A program made the position numbers and the translations under genes. A stretch of DNA of 64,000 nt. Origin: Oscillospiraceae bacterium (GTDB taxonomy: Bacteria; Bacillota; Clostridia; Oscillospirales; Acutalibacteraceae). The number at the start of each line of letters is the position of its first letter. The stretch's first letter is position 1. The notes under the pieces are model-generated. The model saw nothing but the letters and a program-made list of their open reading frames with translations, had not been told where the DNA came from and made no database searches. The stretch covers positions 1 to 64,000 of the forward strand of contig CADABX010000009.1 of NCBI GenBank assembly GCA_902786285.1, in the 5' to 3' direction. Shown here one piece after another: positions 50,990 through 59,652 of the stretch.

Positions 50990-51400
50990 GAAAAAGCAAG
51001 CGTTTGCATAAAAATAGCGCCCGTAGCGTCGAATACGATGCTGCCGCAGGCAGCCACCGAAGACGCCGTCCCCAGCGCACGCAGTGCGCGTTGGGGAAGG
51101 TGTCAGTGCGCCAAAGCGCACTGACGGAAGGGGGTCGATCGACTGGGCGCGGACGTTATGGCAATTTAGCCGATCACTGATCGGCGCTACAATGTGGACG
51201 GCGAAGAAAAAAGCCGAACACTGATCGGCGCTACAAGGAACGCCCGGAAAAAAAGGCGGGCGACCACGCAGGGTCGCCCCTACGCGACAAAAACCAAACC
51301 GCTTCCCTTCGCGGGTGTGTGTTTCGGCTTTGTAAAACCTGCTTCGCGTCCCTAGCCCCTAGCCCCTCAATCCCTTCCCTTGTTCTGTTTCGCAACGCTT
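50990..51400. repeat. second nest of palindromic intergenic repeats
   Basis: About 400 bases without a gene. It holds copy B of the dispersed hairpin repeat (51016-51155), two inverted TGTAGC-led palindromes (51169-51192, GCCGATCACTGATCGGC; 51213-51235, with one arm altered), the hairpin GGGCGACCACGCAGGGTCGCCC in two halves at about 51256-51280, and a word tract CCCTAGCCCCTAGCCCC at 51350-51380. Content and order mirror the nest at 14640-15240. Confidence 0.65.
51016..51155 (-). repeat. dispersed hairpin repeat, copy B
   Basis: Read on the minus strand it matches 15060-15192 almost base for base outside one hairpin: GTCCGCGCCCAGTCGATCGA at the start, CGCGCACTGCGTGCG in the middle, TTCGACGCTACGGGCGCT at the end. 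The variable hairpin here is CAGTGCGC TTTG GCGCACTG. Confidence 0.8.
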
Positions 51401-51464
51401 TTGCATAAAAATATCCACACAGCATTCTTCAAATTGTCGCAACTTCCAAACTTCCCGCGAACGC

Positions 51465-51492
51465 TTGATTTTTGAACAAAGTATGCTATAAT
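51465..51492 (+). promoter_or_regulatory. promoter of asnS
   Basis: TTGATT (51465-51470), 16 bases, TATAAT (51487-51492), 49 bases before the ATG. The leader is too short for a T-box. Confidence 0.72.
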
Positions 51493-51540
51493 ATTTTGTA
51501 ACTACAGAATGGAAAGACAGGCTCGTTTGGGGGTAATTCT

Positions 51541-52935
51541 ATGAAACGCACCGAAATTGCAAAACTTTATGCGTCGCCCGAAAGCTATACGGTGTCGCCC
51601 GTCACCGTCTGCGGCTGGATCCGTACCAACCGCGACAGCAAGACGCTCGGCTTTATGGACGTCAACGACGGCTCCTGCTTCAAGGGCGTGCAGGTCGTGT
51701 TTGAGGCGAATAAGGTCGCCGACTTTGCCGCAGTTGCCAAGCTCAACGTCGGCACCGCCGTCATCGTCACGGGCGATCTGATTTTGACGCCGGAAGCAAA
51801 GCAGCCGTTCGAGATCAACGCCAATACCGTGGAGGTTGAAGGCGCGTCCACGCCCGACTACCCGCTGCAAAAAAAGCGGCACTCCGTGGAATATCTGCGC
51901 ACCATCGCGCATCTGCGTCCGCGCACCAATCTCTATTCTGCGGCGTTTCGCGTGCGGTCGGCAGCGGCGTTTGCGCTGCACCGCTTCTTCAACGAAAACG
52001 GCTTTATCTATGCCCACACGCCGCTCATTTCCTGCTCCGACGCCGAGGGCGCGGGCGAAATGTTCCGCGTGACCACGCTCGATATGGAAAACCCGCCGAG
52101 AAACGAGGACGGCACGGTTGATTTCAGCCAGGACTTTTTCGGCAAAAGCGCGTTTCTGACCGTGTCCGGCCAGTTGCAGGGCGAGATCATGGCGCAGGCG
52201 TTCGGCAAGATCTATACCTTCGGTCCGACCTTCCGCGCCGAAAAGAGCTATACCCAGCGCCACGCGGCGGAGTTCTGGATGATCGAACCGGAAATCGCGT
52301 TCGCCGATCTGAACGACGATATGGCGCTCGCGGAAGCGATGATCAAATACGTCATCCGCTATGTGCTCGATACCTGTCCGCAGGATATGGCGTTTCTCAA
52401 CCAGTTTGTGGACAAGGGCCTGATCGAACGGCTCGAAGCTGTGGCGTCGAGTGAGTTCGGCCGCGTGACCTACACCGACGCGGTGGAGATTCTCAAACAG
52501 CACAACGACCAGTTTGAATACAAAGTGGAGTGGGGCAGCGATCTGCAAACCGAGCATGAACGGTTCCTCACCGAGCAGGTATTTAAAAAGCCGGTCTTTG
52601 TCACCGACTATCCGAAGGAGATCAAGGCGTTCTATATGCGCCTCAATGACGACGGCAAAACCGTGGCCGCGTGCGACTGCCTGGTGATGGGCATCGGCGA
52701 GATCATCGGCGGCAGCCAGAGAGAGGAGCGCTACGACGTGCTGCTTGACCGCATCCACGAGCTGGGGCTCAAGGAGGAGGACTACTGGTGGTATCTCGAT
52801 TTGCGCAAATACGGCGGCACCAAGCACGCCGGCTTCGGTCTGGGCTTTGAACGGCTGGTGATGTACCTGACGGGCATCTCCAACATCCGCGACGTTTTGC
52901 CGTTCCCGCGTACCACGGGCTCCGCGGATTTCTAA
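51541..52935 (+). CDS. asnS: asparaginyl-tRNA synthetase
   Basis: Class IIb synthetase, 464 residues, normal length; charges tRNA-Asn. The N-terminal OB-fold anticodon domain ([20 protein letters not shown]) is followed by the catalytic core: [19 protein letters not shown], motif 2 [20 protein letters not shown], and motif 3 [15 protein letters not shown] with the AsnRS-type ending [16 protein letters not shown]. The GAGxMF region and the ending distinguish it from AspRS. The downstream aminotransferase starts 31 bases later and may share the transcript, linking aspartate/asparagine metabolism. Confidence 0.97.
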   Translation: MKRTEIAKLYASPESYTVSPVTVCGWIRTNRDSKTLGFMDVNDGSCFKGVQVVFEANKVADFAAVAKLNVGTAVIVTGDLILTPEAKQPFEINANTVEVEGASTPDYPLQKKRHSVEYLRTIAHLRPRTNLYSAAFRVRSAAAFALHRFFNENGFIYAHTPLISCSDAEGAGEMFRVTTLDMENPPRNEDGTVDFSQDFFGKSAFLTVSGQLQGEIMAQAFGKIYTFGPTFRAEKSYTQRHAAEFWMIEPEIAFADLNDDMALAEAMIKYVIRYVLDTCPQDMAFLNQFVDKGLIERLEAVASSEFGRVTYTDAVEILKQHNDQFEYKVEWGSDLQTEHERFLTEQVFKKPVFVTDYPKEIKAFYMRLNDDGKTVAACDCLVMGIGEIIGGSQREERYDVLLDRIHELGLKEEDYWWYLDLRKYGGTKHAGFGLGFERLVMYLTGISNIRDVLPFPRTTGSADF

Positions 52936-52966
52936 GATTATCTTTTCACAGTAAGGGGTGCGGCAC

Positions 52967-54259
52967 ATGCCGGATTACAAATCATTGACAAAAGACGAAC
53001 TGCGGCAGGAACAAAAGGAACTCATGGAGGCCTACCGCAACTATCAGGCGATGGGGCTCACGCTCGATATGTCGCGCGGCAAGCCCGGCACCGATCAGCT
53101 TTCGGTGTCCAACGGTCTGCTTGACGCGATCACCTCGCGCGACTGGGACGACGACAACAACCACTCCCTTCGCTACCTCAACTACGGCCTTTTGACCGGC
53201 ATTGACGAATGCAAGGAGATTTTTGCCGCGCTGCTGGACGTGCCGATGGACAACGTGATCGTCTGCGGCAACTCGAGCCTCAACCAGATGTTTGACTATA
53301 TCACCCAGTGCATGCTCACCGGGTCCGACGGCACGCCGTGGAAGGATCAGGGCGAGATCAAGTTCATCTGCCCGTCGCCGGGCTATGACCGCCATTTCGC
53401 CATCTGCGAATACTACGGCATCAAGATGATCCCCGTGGCGATGAACGACGAAGGTCCCGACATGAACGCCGTGGAAACGCTGATTCAGGATCCGTCCGTC
53501 AAGGGCATGTTCTGTGTGCCGAAATATTCCAACCCCACCGGCGTGACCTATTCCCACAACACCGTCGAGCGCATCGCGGCGATGGAGCCGGCGGCGAAGG
53601 ATTTTCGCATCATCTGGGACAACGCCTACATCGTCCACGATCTGACGAGCAAGGGCGACGTGCTGGACAATATCTTTGAATCGCTCCACCGCTACGGCCA
53701 CGACGATATGGTGATCGAGTTCACCTCCACGTCGAAGATCAGCTTCCCGGGCGCGGGCGTGGCTGCGCTGGCGGCTTCCGACCGCAATATCCAGATCATC
53801 AAAAACCGCCTGAAATATCAGACGATCGGCTACGACAAGCTCAACCAGTACCGCCATGTGAAATTTTATAAAAACGTGGACGGCCTCAAAAACTATATGC
53901 GGCTGCACCGCAACATCCTCGGTCCGAAGTTCAAGATCGTGCTGTATGAGTTTGAACACAAGCTCGGCGGTTACAACATCGCCAAATGGTCCAACCCGAA
54001 GGGTGGCTATTTCATCAACCTCGACGTCTATCCCGGCACGGCCAAACGCGTGTGGGAGCTTTGCCGCGACGCGGGCGTGACATTGACCAACGCCGGCGCG
54101 ACCTATCCCTACGGCATCGACCCGGAGGACAAGAATCTCCGCATCGCGCCGTCCTATCCGCCGGTGGACGAACTGCTGACAGCGACCAAGCTGCTGTGTC
54201 TGTGCGTCAAGATTGCCGCGACGGAAAAGCTTTTGGAGGAGCCGGAAGAAGAGGACTAA
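52967..54259 (+). CDS. aspartate-type aminotransferase, class I fold (subgroup Ic-like)
   Basis: PLP-dependent aminotransferase, 430 residues. It begins LTKDELRQEQKELMEAYRNY and LDMSRGKPGTDQLSVSNGLL, typical of the distinct aspartate aminotransferase group found in many Clostridia and Actinobacteria. The PLP lysine is in EFTSTSKISFPGAG; NPTGVTYS and DNAYIVHDL hold other cofactor contacts. ATG 52967 is chosen because AAGGGG is nine bases away; GTG 52958 abuts it. Probably converts oxaloacetate and glutamate to aspartate and 2-oxoglutarate. Confidence 0.9.
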   Translation: MPDYKSLTKDELRQEQKELMEAYRNYQAMGLTLDMSRGKPGTDQLSVSNGLLDAITSRDWDDDNNHSLRYLNYGLLTGIDECKEIFAALLDVPMDNVIVCGNSSLNQMFDYITQCMLTGSDGTPWKDQGEIKFICPSPGYDRHFAICEYYGIKMIPVAMNDEGPDMNAVETLIQDPSVKGMFCVPKYSNPTGVTYSHNTVERIAAMEPAAKDFRIIWDNAYIVHDLTSKGDVLDNIFESLHRYGHDDMVIEFTSTSKISFPGAGVAALAASDRNIQIIKNRLKYQTIGYDKLNQYRHVKFYKNVDGLKNYMRLHRNILGPKFKIVLYEFEHKLGGYNIAKWSNPKGGYFINLDVYPGTAKRVWELCRDAGVTLTNAGATYPYGIDPEDKNLRIAPSYPPVDELLTATKLLCLCVKIAATEKLLEEPEEED

Positions 54260-54296
54260 GATTGCAAGATAGCAAGAAGCAAGATAGCAAGAACGC
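54257..54296 (+). repeat. AAGCAAGATAGC word tract at a stop codon
   Basis: From the aminotransferase stop codon on, the sequence is a run of GATTGC, AAGATAGC, AAGAAGC, AAGATAGC, AAG: the same word family as at 5093-5124, also seeded at a stop codon and also next to a terminator. Confidence 0.6.
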
Positions 54297-54298
54297 TG

Positions 54299-54336
54299 CC
54301 GCGGCTGCCGATCATCGGTGCCGCGGTTGTCTTTTT
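54299..54336 (+). terminator. terminator of the asnS-aminotransferase unit
   Basis: CCGCGGC/GCCGCGG outer stem and an inner CCGAT/ATCGG stem, followed by TTGTCTTTTT. Confidence 0.85.
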
Positions 54337-54346
54337 CGCAGGAGCC

Positions 54347-54375
54347 TTGAAAAGGGCAGGGCGGTTGTGTATAAT
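54347..54375 (+). promoter_or_regulatory. promoter of the AT-rich hydrolase gene
   Basis: TTGAAA (54347-54352), 17 bases, TATAAT (54370-54375), 49 bases before the GTG start. Confidence 0.78.
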
Positions 54376-54424
54376 GGACAGGGAAAAGTGTGAAATAAAT
54401 CGGGATTTGTGGAGGTGATGTGCC

Positions 54425-55150
54425 GTGTACGTTGAAGAATACGGCAAAGATAACAAAAGCGTGATCGTTATGCTTCACGGAGCTAATTTTGTTCATTGTT
54501 TCGGGAGACAGTATTCCCTTGCGGAGAAATATCACATTGTTGTTCCACATATTATGGGCTTTGGTAAGGAAGCCGGAAGGGTGTTTGACACCGATATTTG
54601 CATCCGGGAACTTGCCGGTTATATTCGGTCTATTGACAGTAAAGTACTTTTGATCGGGTTCTCGCTGGGGGCGCAGCTCGCATTCAAACTGATATCAGAA
54701 TACCCTGATCTATTCTACGCGGCGATTATAGTGAGTCCGTGGTTGAATAAAGAACAACCCGAATTATCGGAAGTTCTGCGTATGAACGAAAAGCAGTTTT
54801 ATTCTTTGAAGAAAAAATGGCTTTGCAACATCATCGGCATGATGAACGGTTTGCCGTCAGCGCAAAGAAAAGAGTTTGTCAGGCAAATGCAGGAAGTTAA
54901 GGTTGAAACGATCAGGAACTCAGTCGATAATGGCATCACCTTTGACGGCGTTCGAGGATTTGAAAACGTTGACTTTCCTGTTATAGCTCTGGCAGGCGCA
55001 AAAGAACAGCAAAGCGTGCTGAACAGTGTAAAAGAAATGGCAGAAAAAAACAATAACTGCAGATATGAAATATGGGAAAAAGCGGCGCACAATATTCCGC
55101 CGATGTTTTCCAAGCGTTTTAATATACTGATCACGGAAACGGCTCGATAA
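54425..55150 (+). CDS. alpha/beta hydrolase
   Basis: A 241-residue serine hydrolase of the alpha/beta fold. The oxyanion strand is VIVMLHGANFVHC, the nucleophile elbow LLIGFSLGAQLAF (GxSxG), and the last histidine is in WEKAAHNIPP. GGAGGTGA precedes GTG 54425. Codon choice (many AT-ending codons, AGA/AGG, ATA) and base composition are clearly more AT-rich than the neighbours, suggesting recent gain. Thirteen bases right after its stop region (AAATTCCGGTTTG) also follow the other AT-rich gene at 62660-63424. Function beyond hydrolysis is unknown. Confidence 0.85.
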   Translation: MYVEEYGKDNKSVIVMLHGANFVHCFGRQYSLAEKYHIVVPHIMGFGKEAGRVFDTDICIRELAGYIRSIDSKVLLIGFSLGAQLAFKLISEYPDLFYAAIIVSPWLNKEQPELSEVLRMNEKQFYSLKKKWLCNIIGMMNGLPSAQRKEFVRQMQEVKVETIRNSVDNGITFDGVRGFENVDFPVIALAGAKEQQSVLNSVKEMAEKNNNCRYEIWEKAAHNIPPMFSKRFNILITETAR

Positions 55151-55234
55151 ATTCCGGTTTGCGTCGCTGTTTTCGATCACCGCGAAAAGACGACCCAGCC
55201 GCCCGACACCCCGCCCGAAAACCCGTAACCAATT

Positions 55235-55297
55235 AGGTAAGCCAGTTTGTCAAAGCAACCCGCTGTCGACTGATGACTGTCGACTGTTGACTGCACC
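55235..55297 (+). repeat. GTCGACTGATGACT word tract
   Basis: 55258-55294 repeats TGTCGACTGATGACTGTCGA and GTTGACTGCA, another short-word tract, here lying directly before the ribosome site of the next gene. The rest of 55151-55234 shows no gene. Confidence 0.5.
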
Positions 55298-55308
55298 GGA
55301 GGTGTCCC

Positions 55309-55809
55309 ATGCCGATCATCCACCCTATCCCGCCCGTCTTTGACGAACACAGCCGCGTGCTGATCCTCGGCTCGTTCCCATCTGTGAAATCCCGCGAAGC
55401 CGCGTTCTTTTACGGCCATCCGCAAAACCGCTTCTGGCGTGTCTTGTCGAATCTTTTCGGCGAGCCGGCAGGGGAGACGCCCGAAGAAAAAACCGCCTTC
55501 CTCTTGCGGCACCATCTCGCGCTGTGGGATGTGATCCGATCGTGCGAGATCACCGGCAGCGCCGACAGCTCCATCCGCAACGCCGTGCCGAATGATCTGT
55601 CCGCCGTTTTGCAGGCGGCGCCGGGCGTGCAGATTTTTACCAACGGCAAAACCGCCGACCGGCTCTACCGGCAGTATCTGCTGCCCCTCACGGGAAAAGA
55701 CGCGGTCTGCCTGCCGTCCACCAGCCCCGCCAATGCGCAATGGTCGCTTGAAAAGCTGCTGGATGCGTGGCAGGTTGTGTGCGATGCCGCGCAAAGGGGA
55801 GACATTTGA
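55309..55809 (+). CDS. DNA-deoxyinosine glycosylase (UDG superfamily)
   Basis: A 166-residue uracil-DNA-glycosylase-fold enzyme matching the hypoxanthine/deoxyinosine glycosylase type (family 6). The active-site region reads ILGSFPSVKSREAAFFYGHP with NRFWRVL following. ALWDVIRSCEITGSADSSI and the C-terminal LPSTSPANAQWSL (SPANA, equivalent to the DNA-inserting loop) are also family features. It would remove deaminated adenine (and perhaps uracil) from DNA. GGAGGTGTCCC precedes the ATG. Stands alone. Confidence 0.9.
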   Translation: MPIIHPIPPVFDEHSRVLILGSFPSVKSREAAFFYGHPQNRFWRVLSNLFGEPAGETPEEKTAFLLRHHLALWDVIRSCEITGSADSSIRNAVPNDLSAVLQAAPGVQIFTNGKTADRLYRQYLLPLTGKDAVCLPSTSPANAQWSLEKLLDAWQVVCDAAQRGDI

Positions 55810-55895
55810 GACAAATCTGTTTTTTTTGTTCGAATTTTTAGTTTCGTGCTTTAACTTATGAAAGTAAATTTAAAGTTTGTTTAAGGTAGCGTGCA

Positions 55896-55901
55896 TATAA
55901 T
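55896..55901 (+). promoter_or_regulatory. -10 element of a candidate sRNA
   Basis: TATAAT in an AT-rich region (55830-55900) with no good -35 at 16-18 bases. Predicted start near 55908. Confidence 0.45.
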
Positions 55902-55907
55902 CCAATT

Positions 55908-56045
55908 GTGCAATGGGGAATGTAAGATGTTTTTTTCCGATTTTTCTTCTTACAACCCTCCTCTCCATTGCACTCCCCTCTCCTTTCAATTTTATTTTGA
56001 AAACAGCACACGCCTGTTCCGGTGTGTGTTGTTTTCGTTTTTCAG
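55908..56045 (+). ncRNA. candidate structured small RNA with C-rich loops
   Basis: From the predicted start, GTGCAATGG (55908-55916) pairs perfectly with CCATTGCAC (55965-55973), and inside it TGTAAGA pairs with TCTTACA. CU-rich single-stranded pieces (CCCTCCTCT, CTCCCCTCTCCTTTC) could pair with Shine-Dalgarno sequences such as the GAAAGGAG before the next gene. A terminator (AACAGCACACGCC with GGTGTGTGTTGTT, then TTTTCGTTTTT) ends it near 56045. Protein reading frames here look random. I cannot name an RNA family. Confidence 0.45.
56002..56045 (+). terminator. terminator of the candidate sRNA
   Basis: A 13-bp stem with two G-U pairs, AACAGCACACGCC/GGTGTGTGTTGTT, with a six-base loop and a T-rich tail. 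Confidence 0.7.
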
Positions 56046-56180
56046 GGGAAAACAAGACGGATTGCGGTTTTTTCGTCACAGTTTTTTTACAATTTATTGT
56101 TTATTTTAAGTTTTACAGGTATCCTAAAATAGAATCCGATGAAACGCGGCGCTTTTTTGTGTGCCGAAAGGAGAACCATC

Positions 56181-56858
56181 ATGAGACTTTTACTTGCCGA
56201 AGACGAAAAAGATTTGTCCAAAGCGCTGTGTGCGATCCTCAAGCACAACAACTATTCCGTGGACGCTGTCTACGACGGCCAGGACGCGCTGGATTACGGC
56301 ATGGACGAAAACTACGACGGCATCATCCTCGATCTGATGATGCCCAAAAAGAACGGCCTCGAGGTGCTCGAAGCGCTGCGCAAGGCCGGGGTGGACACGC
56401 CGGTTTTGATTCTCACCGCCAAGGCGGAAACCGAAGACAAGATCCTCGGCCTCGACAAGGGCGCCGACGACTATCTGACCAAGCCCTTTTCCACCGGCGA
56501 GCTGCTTGCGCGCATCCGGGCGATGACGCGGCGCAAAACGGCGTTTACGCCGAATCTTTTGACGCTGGGCAATCTGTCGCTCAACCGCGAAACGTTTGAG
56601 CTGTCCACCGAGCACGCGTCGCTGCGGCTGGGCAACAAGGAGTTCCAGATGATCGAGCTGTTGATGGACAATCCCGGCCGGCTGATCTCCACCGAACAGT
56701 TTATGGAGCGCATCTGGGGCTATGAGACCGAAGCGGAGATCAACGTCGTGTGGGTCTATATCTCCTATATCCGTAAAAAGCTCCAGACGCTGCAGGCAAA
56801 TGTCGAAATCAAAGCGACGCGCGGCGTCGGCTACACGCTGGAGGAAATCAAATGCTGA
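56181..56858 (+). CDS. OmpR/PhoB-family response regulator of the polyphosphate locus
   Basis: A 225-residue regulator. The receiver has DE near residue 8, phospho-acceptor D51 in IILDLMMPKKNG and K in TKPFSTGELLARI. The winged-helix C-terminus is LGNKEFQMIELLMDNPGRLIS and VVWVYISYIRKKLQ. GAAAGGAGAACC precedes the ATG. The kinase gene overlaps by seven bases. The upstream region is AT-rich with TTTTACA repeats, which could be its own binding sites. Likely targets are the VTC operon directly downstream, whose promoter has regularly spaced TTTCAG boxes. Confidence 0.95.
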   Translation: MRLLLAEDEKDLSKALCAILKHNNYSVDAVYDGQDALDYGMDENYDGIILDLMMPKKNGLEVLEALRKAGVDTPVLILTAKAETEDKILGLDKGADDYLTKPFSTGELLARIRAMTRRKTAFTPNLLTLGNLSLNRETFELSTEHASLRLGNKEFQMIELLMDNPGRLISTEQFMERIWGYETEAEINVVWVYISYIRKKLQTLQANVEIKATRGVGYTLEEIKC

Positions 56859-58090
56859 AACGACTGCAGCGCAAATTTGTCGCCATCGCGATCCTCGCGC
56901 TGTTTACGGTTGTGTTTGTGGAGCTGTTTTCGGTCAACGTCGTCAACGTCTATCAGCGCGACAGCGACTCCAAAAGCCTGCTTTATCTGATCGCGCAAAA
57001 CGACGGCGTGCTGCCCAACACGGCGCGTGACGACAGCTTCGGCGCGTTTTGGAATCCCTTCGGCCGCACAACGGTCACGGTGGAAACGCCCTATGCCACA
57101 CGCTATTTTGTGGTCAAGCTCCACGGCAACGTGGTGACCGATATTTCCACCAAGAACATCGCCTCGGTCAGCGACCAGACCGCGTTTGAATACGCCGCCA
57201 AGGTCTACGGCGAGGAGCCGGGCTACGGCTTTCTGGACATCTACCGCTATTACTATGTGAAGGACGCGGCCACCGGCAATGCGATCATGGTCTTTCTCGA
57301 TTTTGAACGCGAACTGGAGGAGACCTTCGCGCTGGCCTCGATCTCGTTTCTTGTGGGCGTGATCTTTGTTATTTTGCTCTCGTTCCCGGTCTATCTGCTC
57401 ACACGCTCCGCGCTCGCGCCCGTGCGCCGCAGCATCGAGCAGCAAAAGCAGTTTATCACCGACGCCGGCCACGAATTGAAAACGCCGCTGGCCATCATTT
57501 CGGCCGACGCGGACGTACTGGAGATGTGCGAGGGCGAAAACGAATGGGTCAGCTCCATCAAGAGCCAGACCGTGCGCATGAACACGCTGGTGCGCAATCT
57601 GGTGTCGCTGTCCAAGCTCGACGAGATGGCGAGCGATATCGAGCATGTGGAGTTCAATATCAGCGAAGCGGTGCTCGACACGGCGCTCAACTTTGAGCCG
57701 ATGGCAAAATCCCGACAGTTGTCGTTCACCCTTGACGTTGCGCCCGATCTGACGCTCAAGGGCAACGAGGGCGAGATCCGTCAGCTCGTGTCGATCCTGT
57801 GCGACAACGCGCTCAAATATACGAACGAACAGGGCGAGATCAAAATTTCGCTTTACAAATCCGGCAAAACGCTGACGCTCGACGCCTACAACACCTGCGA
57901 CGGGATCGAAAAAGAAAAGCTGCCGCATCTGTTCGACCGCTTCTATCGCGCCGACCCGGCGCGCGCACGGGAGACCGGCGGCTACGGGATCGGCCTGTCG
58001 ATCGCCAAAGCGATCGTGGAGCGCCACAAGGGCAAGATCAGCGCTTCGTCCGCGGACGGCAAATCCATTTTATTCCATATCACCCTGTAA
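56852..58090 (+). CDS. sensor histidine kinase
   Basis: A 412-residue membrane kinase. One helix near residues 8-30, an outside sensor domain to about residue 160, a second helix (SFLVGVIFVILLSFPVYLL), a short linker and the phospho-acceptor H207 in FITDAGHELKTPLAII. N-box is LVSILCDNALKYTNEQG, and the final G-box GGYGIGLSIAKAIVERHKG; the F-box is LFDRFYRAD. All motifs are intact, in contrast to the kinase at 40878-43461. It overlaps the regulator gene. It probably senses an envelope or phosphate-related signal; this is inference from the neighbouring polyphosphate polymerase. Confidence 0.94.
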   Translation: MLKRLQRKFVAIAILALFTVVFVELFSVNVVNVYQRDSDSKSLLYLIAQNDGVLPNTARDDSFGAFWNPFGRTTVTVETPYATRYFVVKLHGNVVTDISTKNIASVSDQTAFEYAAKVYGEEPGYGFLDIYRYYYVKDAATGNAIMVFLDFERELEETFALASISFLVGVIFVILLSFPVYLLTRSALAPVRRSIEQQKQFITDAGHELKTPLAIISADADVLEMCEGENEWVSSIKSQTVRMNTLVRNLVSLSKLDEMASDIEHVEFNISEAVLDTALNFEPMAKSRQLSFTLDVAPDLTLKGNEGEIRQLVSILCDNALKYTNEQGEIKISLYKSGKTLTLDAYNTCDGIEKEKLPHLFDRFYRADPARARETGGYGIGLSIAKAIVERHKGKISASSADGKSILFHITL

Positions 58091-58098
58091 ACAAAACT

Positions 58099-58150
58099 GA
58101 AAGAATTTCTTCCCGCTTTTCAGAACGATTTCAGCATCACCCGATATACT
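58099..58150 (+). promoter_or_regulatory. probable response-regulator-dependent promoter of the VTC operon
   Basis: TTTCAG occurs at 58118-58123 and 58129-58134, exactly 11 bases (one helical turn) apart, as OmpR-family sites do, plus an inverted CTGAAA at 58098-58103. A TATACT -10 follows at 58145-58150 with no -35 hexamer, as expected for an activated promoter. Confidence 0.55.
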
Positions 58151-58181
58151 TGGGGCAACAAAACGAAAGGAGATGCGTGCT

Positions 58182-58907
58182 GTGAAACCCTTTAAAACGA
58201 TCTTTTCGCGCTACGAAAAGAAGTACGTGCTCACGGGCCGGCAGTATGTGCAGCTGATGCAGTGCATTGGCAGCCGCCTGCAGGACGACGAATACGGCAA
58301 AAGCACCGTCTGCAATATCTATTTTGACACCCCGGATTACCGGCTGATCCGCGCCTCGATTGAAAAGCCCGTTTTCAAGGAAAAGCTGCGCATGCGCGTG
58401 TATAACATTCCTTGTGCGGATTCGACAGCCTTTGTGGAGATCAAGCGCAAGTACAAAGGCATCGTCTACAAGCGCCGCGTGAGCATGCGCTATGCCGACG
58501 CAGTCGCCTGGCTGTGCCGCGGGCAGCAGCCGCCGTTTGACGCCCAGATCCCGCAGGAGATCGAATACTGCCGCACCTGCTACGGCACGCTGCAGCCGAA
58601 GGTCTCGCTGTTCTATGACCGGATCGCCTTTATCGGCAAAGAGGACGAAAACCTGCGCGTCACGTTCGACAGCAACATCCGCTACCGCGACACACGGCTG
58701 GATCTGTCGCTGGGCGACGGCGGGTGCACCCGGATCGACGACGGCAATATCGTCATGGAGATCAAATGCGAACACGCGTTCCCGCTCTGGCTGAGCGAAG
58801 CGCTGAGCAGCCTTTCGATCTTCCCGGCAACCTTTTCAAAATACGGTATCGCGTATCAGCAGATGACGGAGCAAAAGGCCGCAAAGGCCGCGCTCGAAAT
58901 CGCTTGA
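58182..58907 (+). CDS. VTC-domain polyphosphate polymerase
   Basis: A 241-residue VTC-domain protein. VTC tunnels make polyphosphate from nucleoside triphosphate. Visible features: RYEKKYVLTGRQY at the start, NIYFDTPDYRLIRAS, basic LRMRVYNIP and EIKRKYKGIVYKRR (tunnel Lys/Arg), DSNIRYR and VMEIKCEHAFPLWL (metal-binding Glu region) and KFSKYGIAYQ-like end (FSKYGIAYQQM). GTG 58182 is nine bases after AAAGGAG; ATG 58173 abuts it. It is followed by the DUF4956 membrane protein, its regular partner in bacteria, which may couple synthesis to the membrane. Confidence 0.88.
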   Translation: MKPFKTIFSRYEKKYVLTGRQYVQLMQCIGSRLQDDEYGKSTVCNIYFDTPDYRLIRASIEKPVFKEKLRMRVYNIPCADSTAFVEIKRKYKGIVYKRRVSMRYADAVAWLCRGQQPPFDAQIPQEIEYCRTCYGTLQPKVSLFYDRIAFIGKEDENLRVTFDSNIRYRDTRLDLSLGDGGCTRIDDGNIVMEIKCEHAFPLWLSEALSSLSIFPATFSKYGIAYQQMTEQKAAKAALEIA

Positions 58908-58951
58908 ACGCATCTTGTTTGTTTTTTCAGTTCTGAAACGGAGGAATTCTC

Positions 58952-59632
58952 ATGTCTACCATTTTTCAATCGATTTTAACTTCCACGCTGACCCCGGCCA
59001 CCTTCTTCATCTGTACGGCCGTTTCCGTCGTGCTCGGTCTTCTGATCGCGCTTTGCTATATGAAAACATGCAAAAAACACAACGCGGGCTTCGTCACCAC
59101 CATCGCGCTGCTGCCGGCCGTGGTGCAGATCGTGATCATGCTCGTCAACGGCAACCTCGGCGCAGGCGTCGCTGTGGCAGGCGCGTTTTCGCTGGTACGC
59201 TTCCGTTCCATTCCGGGCACGGCGCGCGAGATCTGCATGATCTTTATCGCGTTGGCCGCAGGCCTTGCAACGGGCATGGGTTATCTGGCGTTTGCGGTGT
59301 GCTTCGTGATCGTCACAGCGCTGCTGGCGCTGATCTATGCAAAAATGGGGCTCGGCGAAAAGGCGTCCAAAGGCAAAAAGAGCCTCGTCATCGTGATCCC
59401 GGAAACGCTCAACTACACCGAGGTGTTTGACGATCTGTTCAAGGAATACACCGAATCAAACGAACTCGTTTCGGTCAAAACGACCAACATGGGCTCGCTG
59501 TTCAAGCTGAGCTATGAAGTCAAGCTCAAGGACGCGTCGCGCGAAAAGGAATTCATCGACGCGCTGCGCACCCGCAACGGCAATCTGGAGATCCAGTGCG
59601 CAAAGCTGCCGGACAACCAGATCAATCTTTGA
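58952..59632 (+). CDS. DUF4956 membrane protein
   Basis: A 226-residue protein with about four membrane helices (FFICTAVSVVLGLLIALCY, TIALLPAVVQIVIMLV, GAGVAVAGAFSLVRFRS, MIFIALAAGLATGMGYL...) and a cytoplasmic C-terminal domain. The sequence SLVRFRSIPGTAREICMIF is the DUF4956 hallmark. GGAGGAATTCTC precedes the ATG. It lies between the VTC polymerase and a beta-helix lipoprotein, the usual arrangement. The molecular role is unknown. Confidence 0.88.
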   Translation: MSTIFQSILTSTLTPATFFICTAVSVVLGLLIALCYMKTCKKHNAGFVTTIALLPAVVQIVIMLVNGNLGAGVAVAGAFSLVRFRSIPGTAREICMIFIALAAGLATGMGYLAFAVCFVIVTALLALIYAKMGLGEKASKGKKSLVIVIPETLNYTEVFDDLFKEYTESNELVSVKTTNMGSLFKLSYEVKLKDASREKEFIDALRTRNGNLEIQCAKLPDNQINL

Positions 59633-59652
59633 GAAAGGCGGCGACAAAGGCT

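Noticed and set aside
51493-51540. T-box riboswitch before asnS
   Set aside because: The leader is under 50 bases and lacks specifier stem, T-box sequence and terminator.
55913-56599. Open frame upstream of the response regulator
   Set aside because: Its first part reads through the structured AT-rich spacer and its second part is an out-of-frame shadow of the regulator gene.
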